Assembly: GCA_008802785.1 (NCBI GenBank)
Contig: VUYT01000041.1
Coordinates: 57,934-121,933 of the forward strand
Reading direction: 5' to 3'
From: Symmetrospora coprosmae
Taxonomy: Eukaryota; Basidiomycota; Cystobasidiomycetes; Symmetrosporaceae
DNA: 64,000 bases
The notes under the pieces are model-generated. The model searched no databases and was not told the DNA's origin. It saw only the letters and a list, made by a program, of their open reading frames with translations. The position numbers were made by a program, and so were the translations under genes. Below are positions 22,184-35,445 of the stretch, in pieces; the stretch's first letter is position 1, and the number at the start of each line of letters is the position of its first letter.

Positions 22184-23332
22184 GACTGATCTTTTCTGCA
22201 TCTTCGCCCGAGCTTCCTCGTTTTCCGCGCTCGCTCGCTCCTCTGTGCTTGTGCGCGAAATGCCAGCATCGAGTGCACATCTGCAGCCGCGCTTCCTTCG
22301 CATCCGCTCTGTCCTGCTCCATCCGACAGATCCTGTGCGAGCGCGCGAGAGGAGAGGCCACAGCGCTCCCCCGCCCGTCTGACCCGCCAACAAAGGCATG
22401 CACAGAAAAGACTCGACAGCCTCGACCTTCGCGGGAGGTCCCGACTGACGGACTTCGCATGGACATGATCTATTTCTGGAGCGACGCTGCGATGGAGGCG
22501 CCCTGTGCATGCATGCTTGCGCGCCTGCACCTGACCGTTTCCATCCTTCTCTGCGCGATCCTGTTTGGGCAGGGCTCGCTCGGTCCTGCGCGGAAGGGCC
22601 CGGAACTGTCATGTTCGTCGCACCTCGGGCTCCTGCGCTCAGCCTGTATACAACGCATCTCGGGCATCGATAACGCTCGCACTTGGCCGAATCGCAGCTT
22701 GACAGGCCCTTTCTCGACGAGCTCTCCTTGAGTCCTTGGAATCTTGAGATCGTCGCTTCGTAATGCTCGCGCAAGACAGCCGAGAGGACCTTGGCGACTC
22801 GCGGACAGGGTCGGGATGCGAGCTGTCAGGTTACATCATGCTCCTACATGCTCCGGTGCGTTATCGTTGAGCCGAGACATCAGAAAGCAGTATTGGCGTC
22901 GTCCTGGTGCGGGCGGGGCTGCGGGAGTCGAGGGGCGCAGGTCCTTGCGAGAGACTCGGCTCCGCATTGCGTCGTCGCTTCTTGCCTAAGCAAACTCGAC
23001 CTTGTGAGCCGGCTGCAGTGCGAGTGTGACATGGTCCAGCATGGTAGGGACTCGACGAGCAGCGCTCGTCCAGGCAATCGGTACCGGCTGTATCGTCGCA
23101 AGTTCCTGGGCGTGACTTGGATGGCGGCCTCAAGCTCGCAGGCGTGGATGGGTAAAGGAACCGTACACCTCGAAGCGGATACGACCAGTTTGTCGTACGG
23201 GCACGTTGCGCGACCGAACAAGCTTTGAAGGCCGCAGCTACCGTACATACACCTGACTGTCTTGCCAATACCTGATCGGTCCCGGTACAGCTGTACCTGA
23301 CGTGTCCGGACCCACTCCCCTACTCACCGTAC

Positions 23333-23343
23333 TCTATTTATTG
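23333..23343 (+). promoter_or_regulatory. TATA-like element upstream of RidA
   Basis: An AT stretch reading TCTATTTATTG lies about 105 bp upstream of the RidA ATG in GC-rich surroundings, followed by a CT-rich tract. Position and composition fit a fungal core promoter. Confidence 0.35.
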
Positions 23344-23446
23344 TCCACGCAGACAGAGAAGCGGGGCACTCTCCCTCCTCTCCGTTCCTCCCCATTGTGC
23401 ATCTCTAACTTCTCCACCTCTTCCGTCCACAATCTGCTTTCACGAC

Positions 23447-24013
23447 ATGGCTCACTTGCAATATTTCAACTACGCAGGCTACGGCGAGACGGCCAAGGAG
23501 AACTATCACTACAGCCAGGCTGTGCGAGTTGGTGACAGTATCCACTGCTCGGGGCAGGGTGGGGATGTTCTCCATCCCATGCTTGACCAGGTGCAGGCCC
23601 TGACTGGCGAGAGAGACCATTGTGCTGGCAGGCGGATGGGACAGGCAGACTTCCAAGTTGCCCGATGACGAGGAGGCGCAGATTGACCAGGCGTTCGACA
23701 ACGTTCAGGAGGCTCTGAGGGTGGCCGGTGTGGAGAATGGCTGGGAGAAGGTGAGCTACGAGATGAGTACTGCCTGCGCCTGCGCCTGCGCAAACCTGAC
23801 CTGCTGTCTCCACCCGCCTAGGTCTACAAAGTCACGAGCTACCACGTCCCCGTCTCTGACACGGGCATATCTGCCATGATCCGCAATCTGCGCAAGTACT
23901 GCCCAGGACACCAGCCTGTTTGGACGCTCATCGGTCCCGCCAAGCTCGCTTTTCCCGAGATGAAGGTGGAGATCCAGGTGGAGGCGCACGTCGCCACAGG
24001 AGCCGCCAAGTAG
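23447..24013 (+). CDS. RidA/YjgF family protein (reactive-intermediate deaminase type)
   Basis: Three exons (23447-23558, 23632-23750, 23822-24013) join exactly to 140 residues. The pattern HYSQAVRVGDSIHCSGQGGWDRQT, then QAFDNVQEALRVAG, VTSYHV and KVEIQVEAHVA is that of the RidA/L-PSP endoribonuclease family, which hydrolyses 2-aminoacrylate-type imines and usually forms trimers. The catalytic Arg usual near the C-terminus is not evident: the tail reads MKVEIQVEAHVATGAAK, with Gln/Val where RidA has an R-V-E type motif. It may therefore belong to a diverged subgroup with another role. It is cytosolic and has no targeting peptide. Confidence 0.85.
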
Positions 24014-24201
24014 CTGAGCTTGGTGCTGTATGGACGGGGTAGTTGTTACCGTTCATGAGCGCGTGCAGGCACTCATATATGTTGGCGGGGTGTGTTGTGT
24101 ATTCCTCAGTGCTGTCCTCCCGCAATGAAGCTCTATGCAGGGTCAGACGCGTCCCTCTGTCTCCCGCCAGCTCGCTCTTTCTCGCTGCAAAGGATGGATG
24201 G

Positions 24202-26374
<2,173 letters not shown>

Positions 26375-26483
26375 TAACAATGCGGTATTGCGCAGCTAGC
26401 TACTACCGACAGTGATACGCAAAGCTAGGCCCAGCCTGAACTTGGCATCCGGGCAACGAGCACACAAGCCGGTCCTCCATCCC

Positions 26484-28257
26484 TTACGCGACCGTCTTGG
26501 TGTGCACCGACTTTGCCCTCGTGAGCTGATCATACCCATATGCGCTGAGGGACACGCCTCGCCCGGACTCCTTGACGCCCGTCCACCCGAGTGCAGGGTC
26601 GAGGTAGTCCGCGCGGTTCATGAACACCGTACCCGCCTCCACGTCTGGCAGGAGGCGGTCGAACGCGGCCTGGTCATTCGTCCAGATGGACGCCGTCAAG
26701 CCGTACGGCGAGTCGTTCATGAGCTCGAGCGCTTCCTCGTCGTTGCGCACCTTCATGACGCCGACGACGGGGCCGCTGCAACGGGACGAACAGCGGGCAA
26801 AGAATCAGTCAGATGTGCCATGCGAAAACAATGCGGGCGCCAGAGGGTGACGCACAAAGTTTCGTCCTTCATGATGTCCATCGAGTGGTCGACGTCCACA
26901 AGCACTTGCGGGGCGACGTACGTCGTCTCTTCTTTGGCGATCTGAGCATGCTTCTCGGACGGCACGAGCGCTTTCGCACCTTTCGACACTGCGGAGGCGG
27001 CGAGCATTAGCCGCTATGATCGTTTCGTTCTTTTTGAGACGGTGGGCCTCTGCTCACCTGCCTGTGAGATCTGACTCCGGATGTGCTTTGCACTGGCTGT
27101 ACTGATGACAGGCCCGATGGTTGTCGTTTGCTCGCGAGGGTCGCCCAGGACGAAGCTCTATGAGCGACGGACAGGCGGGAGATCAGCTATCAGGGCGTGT
27201 GATTGTATAACGGAACCTAATTGGACGGAAAACACACTCCGACCTCCTTAGTGAGCTCCTCCACGAAGGCATCGTATACCTTCTCGTGGACGTAGATCCG
27301 CTCGACGGCACAGCAGCTCTGTCCCGAGTTGAAGAATCCGGCATCTGTGATTTCGACAGCCGCAAACTTTGGGTCACAGTCTTCCCTGACGTAGGCCGGG
27401 TCCTTGCCGCCCAGCTCGAGGTTGACAGCCTTGAATGCGCCCGTCTTGCTCCCACGCGCATTCTCCTCGACGCGGTACCCGTTCTTCACGCTGCCGGTGA
27501 ACGAGACAAAGTCGACCTTCCTGTGCGCGACGAGGATATCCATCTGCTCGAGAGACAGGTGCAGCGTCTGACATACGCCCTCGGGCAGCCCGGCCTCGAG
27601 GAGCAGCTTGGTCATGTTGTCTGCCGGGGTGGGCGTCTGCGGCGAGGGCTTGAGGATGACGGCATTGCCGGATAGGATGGCGGGGATAAGGGCGTTGACC
27701 TGGATCATGTAAGGGAAGTTCCACGCCGAGATGAGCGCACACACGCCCATTGGCTCCCGCCGGATCCACCGCTTGAACCCGGGCTTGTCCGTGTCGGCGA
27801 GCGAGACGTCCTTGAGGCGCTCCTCGGCAATGCTGACCATGTACCGCGCGCGCTCGAGGAACCCGCCCATCTCTCCCAAAGCATACCGGATGGGCCTGCC
27901 CATCTCTAGAGTGAGATGCTCGCCGAACTCCTGCTTGTGCGACTCGAAGAGGTCGATGAAGCGGTTCACGATGGAGATGCGTTCCTGGAGTGGCACTTTG
28001 CGCTGGGAGCGACGCCATAGCCACGTCAGCAACGCAGCGAGCATGGAGGGAATGGTCAGGCAGGATGCACCCATGACTTCTGCGCAGTGGCAGCTCGCTC
28101 AATGGCCGCTTCGAGCTCGTCGTTTGTTGGCAACTCCTTCGTCGTCACTGCCGAGCCGTCAATGGGCGAGATCTGCGTGCGGCAAGGCAGGGTGTAAGCT
28201 GGAGGAAGCGAGAGGCGCGATCCATACGGAAGCACTCGCAGTCGTCTGTGTGGGCAT
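26484..28257 (-). CDS. NAD(P)-dependent aldehyde dehydrogenase
   Basis: Exon 1 is tiny (28257-28228, MPTQTTASAS). It joins by a GTATGG donor to ISPIDGSAVTTKELPTNDELE, and a second intron restores QKSWRKVPLQERI. The core shows SAWNFPYMIQVNALIPAILSGNAVILKPS, VSFTGSV (NAD loop), LELGGKDP (general-base Glu) and FFNSGQSCCAVERIYVH (catalytic Cys), and the 3' part has DETFGPVVGVMKV and NRADYLDPALGWTGVKESGRG. This is a class-3-fold ALDH, closest in feel to fungal succinate-semialdehyde-type or general ALDHs; the substrate is not assignable. It has no targeting peptide and is likely cytosolic. Tail to tail with GCN5 (168 bp apart). Confidence 0.93.
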
Positions 28258-29080
28258 GCTGATAGATGTCCTGCTGTTCTATGGGTCCTGTTGGAGCTGT
28301 TCAGAGGGGAAGAGGCGTACTGTATGTGCCTGGCTTGTAGAGACGTCACTCCGTCTGCCTCGAGGAACCAAGACTCGGCTGACAGGCGGAGGGAAGCCCC
28401 CGTTCCTTAGGTCAACAGCACTTGGACAGATACTGACATGCAACAAGATCAATTGCGACGTGCTCTGTCTCCTCGTACAATCTCAGCCTCCATGTCGCTT
28501 TGCGACGCCTGTGCCCTGCAGAGTCACGTGTCCCTTCTTCCAGGATCCATCCACGGACAAGGACTCCTCGAGGCCAACAAGGCAATAGGATAGGCAGAGG
28601 ATGGCTGAGGCTCGCTCAGATCTCAGCGCTCAGCTGAGTATTCCAGGTCCAGTCCTATTTGGCGTCCTAGTCTCATACACGTACAGCTTGAGCTCGGGCC
28701 TCCGTGATGAAGCTGGTCTGCAGGGACGCTGGCACGATTCGCTGAAAGGCTGCATACTCTCTCACACTGACGTTCTGTCCCTCTCTGCATCCCTGCACCT
28801 ATCTACTGCTCACTCCTCCATACGCCCCTGTCCCTATCGCTCACATGATCACTACACTTGCCGCCACTGCCGCCCCTCGAGCTCGAGCGCTTATCGCGGC
28901 TCAGACCGGTCCGGGAGGCTGGATTGCGCGTCCCCCTTACCGTACTGATAGACCCTCCTTGCCCTCTTCTTCCCTCCCCTCCATAGCCCAAGCCTCACTT
29001 CAGCTGAAGGAGGAACTCGGTTGTTCCACCTGTCCCATAGCTCCTGACCCACCCTCGTCACCTTTCTCTCCACTAGGGCC
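28258..29080. other. Divergent promoter region, ALDH/fungalysin
   Basis: 823 bp with no convincing coding. The last 250 bp before the fungalysin start are strongly CT-rich on the plus strand, a common feature of highly expressed fungal genes. Confidence 0.5.
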
Positions 29081-31781
29081 ATGCTCGCCCGTATCCTCCT
29101 GCTCGGCTCCCTGGCCGCCAGCGCCACCGCTCTCCACAGCCATCACCAGCGTCCATCGCTCAACTTTGGCTCAAACACGCCGCGCAAGGTTACAGCCGAT
29201 GCCTCGCATCCAGTCCTGTCCGCCTTCAACGCCAATGCGGCGAGCTTTGTATCCGCTGCCAACGTTGGCGCGTCGGCCTTCGAGACCGGCCTCTCCGTAG
29301 CCGAGTCCTTCCTGAAGCAGCTCCACCCGCAGCAGGAGTTCCGCCTGCAGTCCAAGACGCGATCAGCTGGGGGATCCGTCGTGCACGCATACTATGTGCA
29401 GGTCGTTGGCGGCCGCGACGTCGTTGACGGTCTCGTCAACATCAACGTCGACACGGCCAGTGGCGCCATCATCTCCTATGGCGACTCGGCCTTTGCCCCC
29501 ACCTCCGCCGCCGCGTGCATCACCGCACCGGTCGCGGGCGCACACAGCGGCTCGCAGTTTGTCTTTGGGTCGGCGAACGCTGCTGCCTCCTCTGCGGAGA
29601 AGTGCACCCTCGCCGCCAAAGAGACGGTCGACGTCCAGGCGGCACCCATCGACCCGCGCGCCGCCATCGTCTCCTTCTTGCTGCAGGCCGCACCGTCACA
29701 CCTCGCAGCCTTCAGCTCGCTCGATGACCTCGTCGAGGGCATCTCCGTCACCCAGACGCTGCACAGCGAGAGCGACGGCTCCGGCTACGACGTCCGCCTT
29801 GCTGGTGTCCCAGGCGCAGTCAAGGAGGTGCCCGCCAAGCTGTCATATATCCAGCGCGAGGACGGCACCCTCGCCCTCACCTGGTCACTTGAGTACGAGA
29901 GTCAGGAGAACTGGTACGAGGCGCACGTCTCGGCGGGCCAGGATGCGCCGGACTCGGCCACACCGCTCATGGTTGTCGACTGGGTCCGAGACGCGCCCAG
30001 CCACGGCGGACACGACGATGACACTTCCAAGCCGAGCCCCAAGAAGCCCGAGCCGAAGCCCGAGCCAAAGCTCGAATACTCGTACAAGGTCTTCCCCTGG
30101 TCCGTGAATGACCCGTCCGAGGGCAAGCGAGAGATTGTCAGGTCGCCTGCCAACATGGAGGCGAGCCTCGACGGCTGGCACCAGATCAGCTCGGGAGCCG
30201 GGCGGAACTCTGGCAAGAAGAGCTCTGGCGTCGCTGAGCCTGCCTTATCGTCGAGCGATGGAGCCCTGTATGAGCCCGGGTGGTCCTCGAGGCTCGACAG
30301 GGGCGCCACCTTCAAGGACACGCGCGGCAATAACGTCTTTGCGTCTGCTAACCCGAGCGGCGGGACAGCATACGAGCTCAACCACCGCCCGAAGCACGAC
30401 GAGACGGGTGCCTTCAAGTACCACCTCGGCTACCGAAGCAAGGAGAAGGCGCATGAGCCCTTGGACCCCACCACGTATATTGACGCGTCCATCACCGAGC
30501 TCTTCTACACCATTAACGAGATCCACGATCTCACCTGGCACTATGGCTTCGATGAGGAGTCGGGCAACTTCCAGTCGCACAACTTTGGCAGAGGCGGACT
30601 AGGCGGTGATCCTGTAGTTGCCTTTGCGCAAGATGGGTCTGGTATGAATAATGCGTGAGTTGTGCTGTCCTGTCTCACTTGGTCAAAACCTTGACTGACT
30701 GTCCTTTCCTCACCACAGCAACTTCGCTACTCCTCGTAAGCCCCCGTGCTACCATTCCGTACTCATATCAAATGAGGCTGACATTTCTTATGCAATGTAG
30801 CTGACGGGACTAGCGGGCGCATGCGCATGTACAAGTGGTCTGGACAGACGGAGGCCGACGGCGATCTCGAGGCTGGGATCGTTATTCACGAGGTGGGCAT
30901 CGCTTGCTATATCCTGGTTGTATCCGCTAATCGGTGCTCGCCTCTGTACAGTACACGCACGGCATCAGTACAAGACTGACAGGAGGACCTGCCAACAGTG
31001 GCTGTGAGTCATTCTAGCAAGGCACGACGGGTCGTACGGAGCTGATGAGCCTTGGTAACGCCCAGGTCTTGGCTGGGGTCAATCGGGTGGTATGGGAGAA
31101 GGGTACGGCGATTTTTACGCGACGCTCATCCGCATGAAAGATGGCAAGGTACATGACTATACTATGGGCGAATGGGCAGCTCATCGCGCGAATGCTGGCA
31201 TCAGGCCACACCCATATAGCACGAACAAGACCGTCAATCCCGACGTTTTCTCCACGCTCAACAAAGGCGGGTACTGGCAGGTTCATGCCATCGGTTCCGT
31301 CTACGCCGAAATGCTGTTCGAGGTCGCGGAGGCTCTCATTGCCGAGCACGGATGGAGTCCCTCTCTTTTCCCGCCTGCCGCCAACAGCACGGCATTTGAC
31401 AGCTTCTACGCCACCTCGTCGAAGACCGGCCGCCGATACCCGCGACACGGCAACACGTACGCCGTCCAGCTTCTTATTGACAGCTTCAAGCTTCAGCCAT
31501 GCCGCCCGAACTTCCTCGACAACCGCGATGCTATCCTGCAGGCAGATCAGGTCTACACTGGTGGGGAGAATGCCTGCACCATCTGGAGGGCCTTCGCCAA
31601 GCGCGGACTGGGTCCCGAGGCTAGTGTGAGTTGGCCAGACTGGACCTGATCTCCTAGAGTGGCCAAACTGACCCTCTACATCAATAAGGTTCGGGGATCT
31701 ACGCCTTGGGGTGGCGGCGTACACACAGACGACTTCGGCATCCCCAAGAAGTGCCTCAGCAAGCGTCGTATTGCCGTTTAA
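29081..31781 (+). CDS. Secreted metallopeptidase, fungalysin (M36)
   Basis: A preproprotease. The signal peptide is [20 protein letters not shown]. An FTP/propeptide region of about 280 residues follows, with [18 protein letters not shown] and VDWV, then a KPEPKPEPK linker leads to the mature domain ([14 protein letters not shown]). The zinc site is complete: HEYTH in [15 protein letters not shown] across an intron, with the third ligand Glu in [14 protein letters not shown]. The C-terminal [27 protein letters not shown] and RDAILQAD motifs are also typical. Six exons; internal introns start at about 30657, 30737, 30892, 31004 and 31627. The likely role is extracellular protein degradation at neutral pH. 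All catalytic residues are present, and the length (about 830) is normal for the family plus the linker. Confidence 0.95.
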
Positions 31782-32182
31782 GCCGTCTTGCCTCGCCACC
31801 CACTTCTCGCTGTAGCTCTGCCCTATCTTTCGCCATTGTACTGCTCGTCCTTTGCTCTTCCTTTCCTGCACATAGCACGCTTCTCACGCATCTATCCCTG
31901 TATCCCTGCTCATGTACCTCACATTCACCTTTCTGTCAGCATCGCTCTCAGCTCCTCATGTAACGTAGCGCGCACATCTATGCTGTCGGATCTCTGCAAT
32001 ACCGCATGCAAAGTAGGAAGACGATAGCATTCGCATATGGCTGACTTCACTACATTGTCCGTGCCTCTAGTGTACAGGCTCTATGTTCATGATCGTGTAG
32101 GCTGGCGAGCCCTCGTATGGCGAGGCCGCCCGCGTTGTGGTCGGCGCAACGCTGGTCGACCTCTTCCATCGAATCTCCCGAG
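31782..32182. other. Convergent 3' spacer
   Basis: 401 bp between the fungalysin and RTA1-like stops. The first part is CT-rich. No exon seen. Confidence 0.5.
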
Positions 32183-33445
32183 TCAATAGTAGCCCGATTG
32201 GCCACTGTTCATCTTGTGTACATCGTACTGCGAGTCATTGTACCGAGTGCCAGGCTCGAAGGGGTTGGATGAGTGAGCACGCAAAGGAATCGCCTCCTTC
32301 AGGTTGTCTGGCGTCTTGAGCGACTCGTCCAGATAGCGGGGCGGCCAGACGATGGTGAAGAGGGCGATCGCAATGAGGATCGGAATCGTGTCTCCGACGT
32401 AGAAGAGCGTCTCGTTGCTCATGATGGCGTTCCCGTGGCTGAGATCGACGAGAACGGTCAGCTCGGATCAGACTGCGCTACACAGGAGCAGCACTCACCC
32501 TCCCCAATACTCGACGACTCGGTATATCGACCTCAGGATGTAGAGAACGCAAGTCACCAGGATGGTGTAGTACAGAATGCGCCCTGTCAGAAGATCGGTG
32601 TGTCAGCAAACTCCCATCTCTTCTGTCACTCTCGCTTCGCACACTCACAGTTTGCGACCGGCCTCTTGCTGAAGATGTTGAGCGGACTAGCACTATTGAG
32701 TGGGACAGTACGCTGGTCCCACTTCTCCGGATAGCGGCTGCGCACGCGCGATCCCCAAACGATCAGGATGATAGTGAACATGACGAAGAAGCTGGCTTGG
32801 ACGATGAGGCCACCGATCATGGCCTGCGGTTCGCAGGAAGCGATTAGACCAGGCTACCCAGGCAGACTTCCGAGGCACACTCACCTTAGTCCCGATATCG
32901 GCTAGATCCGGATTGCTGGTAGCCATGCCTAGCATGCCGCCTGCTCCAAGCTGCGCGATGAAGGTCACCACGTCGGCAGTGACGAACACCTTGGACAGCC
33001 GTGATGCTCGGATAGGCAAGGCATCGCCGGCATCGAGGAAGACTGCCATCCGTGCAAGTAGCATGTAGTCCAATGCCAAGAACAGACATGGCTGCGTTCC
33101 GGATGGAAGTCGGGGTTAGCACCTGCGCTGTTGCCGTTCCAGAGCTCTCAGTACAGCCACACTCACAGACACAAGGATAAAGAGGGTCATGGCGCTGAAG
33201 ATAGGGATTGAGTCTGGCTCCCAATGCGTGTAGATGCGGATACCGTAGCCGATGGTCATGCCCGTCGCGCCGATGCAGATTGTGAGGAGGTACTTGCGGC
33301 CGTTGCGGGCGTAGTGCAGCCAGAGGATGGCAGCCACCAGACCGTAGCCACCTGTCGCGATCATGGCCGCTGGAGCACTGGCCAGGTAGCCTGCGATGTA
33401 GCGGGTTCCATCTGCGGCCTCGGCGGCGCGTGCGAGGAGTGTCAT
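32183..33445 (-). CDS. RTA1-like seven-helix membrane protein (lipid-translocating/drug-resistance family)
   Basis: Exons join to a seven-TM protein: GYGLVAAILWLHYARNGRKYLLTI, then IYTHWEPDSIPIFSAMTLFILVSPCLFLALDYMLLARMAVF (matching the family's LLAPalf...Yxxlgr motif), FVTADVVTFIAQLGAGGML, a helix ending FTIILIVWG, then TILVTCVLYILRSIYRVVEYW and a last helix DTIPILIAIALFTIVWPP. The start at ATG 33445 (MTLLARAAEAADGTRY) is preferred; an in-frame upstream start at 33559 exists. Family members (Rta1, Rsb1, Ylr046c) affect sphingoid-base export and azole/aminocholesterol resistance. The cytosolic tail is hydrophilic and ends SGQSGYY. Confidence 0.88.
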
Positions 33446-34284
33446 CGTGCGGTCGAGGTGGTGCAGGATTGCACGCCGAGCGAGGATAGCGGGAGTCTGG
33501 GTGGAGAGGGACGTATGTATGAGGATGTAGTTGAAGAGACAACAGTCGAGACGAGGCACAGACTGCGCTCCAGGCTGGCTTTGTGCACTGGACGCGACTG
33601 TTTGAGGAGGTAGACACTGCCTCAGCCCAGCAAGTCAGCCCAGTCGACGGGCCGGCCAGCCTCGGAGACAGCATCGATGACCCTCTGCGGTGCGAGGCAG
33701 CAAAGAATAGCACTGCTTTTCAGTGTCGTTTGGCCCGGGCTGACACCCAAGTCGTGTCAGTGGGCGGGCCTGTCAGTCGCCACCGCTGTCACTCGGAGTG
33801 ACACCCGCCAGACAGCATGCCTGGGGTGCAGTCTGCTACCAAATGCAAAGGGAGGAGAGGTCAATCGCTCCGCATACCCAGAGATCCGCGCATGACCTCG
33901 AAGGGGAACGCATGGGCGTGTGCTGCGGGTGCGAGCGCCGGTGTTGATGCCGTCTCGCCAGGTGTTCAGTTTTGCTCGACCGGCTTGCGACGTCTCAGTC
34001 GCCCCTCGCGGACCGGAGCATACATCACCAGCAGAGAGCAGCATGCTTCACGGCTTTTCCAAGCAGGCCCGACTGCGTTTTCGACCGCCCGGCTTAAGAA
34101 TTCATCGCCAACGACAGTATCAGCTGGTGCTAAGCAAGATCTCCGGATCTGGTGCATCGCACAAAGGGCTATGCACGTTCAGGCACCTTGAGGGACACGG
34201 CATATGCATGCAATCGCAGATACAATCACAAGAATGGATGGCAAGAGTCGTACATGGAAAGGGGAGTAAAGCGACAGTCCGCAC
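33446..34284. other. Spacer upstream of RTA1-like gene
   Basis: 839 bp. Several short ORFs on both strands, none with a family signature or splice logic. It carries the RTA1-like promoter. Confidence 0.4.
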
Positions 34285-35219
34285 CTATCGGCCCTTCAGC
34301 TTGCCAAACATGGTGGACATCGATGCCAATCCGCGAGCGATTTGCTTAGGTCGACGCGCTCGTGCTCGAGGATGCGGACGCGACTGGACGCTCTCTCCAC
34401 GCATGGCTTCTACGTTGAGGGCCTCCTCTTGAATGGCATTCTCCGCTTGCAGTCGCTGCAGGATAGCTGAAGCGCCTGCAAGTAGCCCAACACAAGCCCG
34501 GTCGTCTGCGAATGAAACGACTCTGAGCGCTGACTTGCGCAGGGATAGGTACTCCCCATTCTTCTGTTGATGCTGCTCGTACGCAAACTGCTCAGTGGCG
34601 ACAGTGGCGCGTGAGCATCCGATGGAAAGCATCGACAGCCATGCATGTTCGAACCATGTCCCTCAATTCACGCAAGCGGGGACCGGAGTCGTACGTAGTG
34701 TGGTCGGTGATGAACTCAGCGATCGGATACACTCTTTGGCAACTTTGCGATAAGCGTTAGGAACTCTGACCTGCTCGACGCCTTCCTGTGAGTGGCGAAG
34801 TACTCTAGGACTGCCAGAAAGACTTTGGGATAGCAGGGACGCCACGTCAATCCTTGGCAAAGTGCATGTTGCTCGGCGCTACCGACTCACCGTCTGGTAT
34901 ACTCTCGCATGTGGAGGACGCTGCTCGGGCATGCAGCGCAGATTGAGATCGTACAGGCAATATCACTCGGTAAGCCTCGGCCTGTGGATGGTACGACGCT
35001 CCTTTTCGTCTCGAGTCTGCGCTGGTACACTCGCTGCTGGTTTGTAGAGAGGTAATGACGATCTGCCATCGACTGACGGTGGTCTGGTTGCCGGAAGCAA
35101 GGGTGCGCTCTGTCTTCGAAGCGGGCGTGAAGATGCCATTCGCGGGGAGTGGCTACGGCGTAGGAGTCAATGTGTTGTTGTGGAACGATGTCAAGCCGTC
35201 GCAGGTACGGGGTCAGCAC
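34285..35219 (-). other. Coding-like block, unresolved or decayed gene
   Basis: Three protein-like segments occur on the minus strand in different frames. The first, 34632-34285, includes YEQHQQKNGEYLSLRKSALRV and ends FGKLKGR before a stop. The second, about 34740-34600, includes YPIAEFITDHTTYDSG and RLRELRDMVRTCMAVDAFHRM. The third, 34860-34663, includes VASLLSQSLSGSPRVLRHSQ. A CTAAC branch-like site sits at about 34755. I could not find splice joins that keep phase between them. It may be a small gene with very short introns, or a frameshifted remnant. No family recognised. Confidence 0.3.
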
Positions 35220-35445
35220 TTCACAAAAGCCTTAGGGATTCGAGGCGGTGTCAGTTTGCCACTGGTGCGCTTTCGACGTTCGTCAAAGGAGACGACCGCA
35301 TCCGGGCATATGAAAGGACACGATAGAGCAGCTGCTTGAGCTCGGCGCACGCTGACTCGTACTCTTATACATTCTAATGAGGCTCCCCGATTTTCCAGCC
35401 ACAAACCCCTTTTCGCCAGAATGGCGTGAACGAAGACGTCGCTCT

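Larger units (their letters stand above)
21669..23446. other. Long divergent intergenic region
   Basis: 1.78 kb between the symporter and RidA genes, the largest gap on the left side. ORFs on both strands (for example minus 22774-22022) have Arg/Ser/Cys-rich translations without splice logic, and I read them as chance. It includes a GAGCCC repeat (22161-22183) and, just upstream of RidA, a TATA-like element. It may be an extended regulatory region for the transporter or hold an unseen non-coding RNA. Confidence 0.45.

Noticed and set aside
22022-22774. Minus-strand 250-codon ORF in the long spacer
   Set aside because: Low-complexity Arg/Ser/Ala translation, no domain and no neighbouring exons that fit.
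34640-34665. GTTCGAA loop with a short flanking stem on the minus strand, like a tRNA T arm
   Set aside because: No matching acceptor stem, D arm or anticodon arm about 60 bases upstream.
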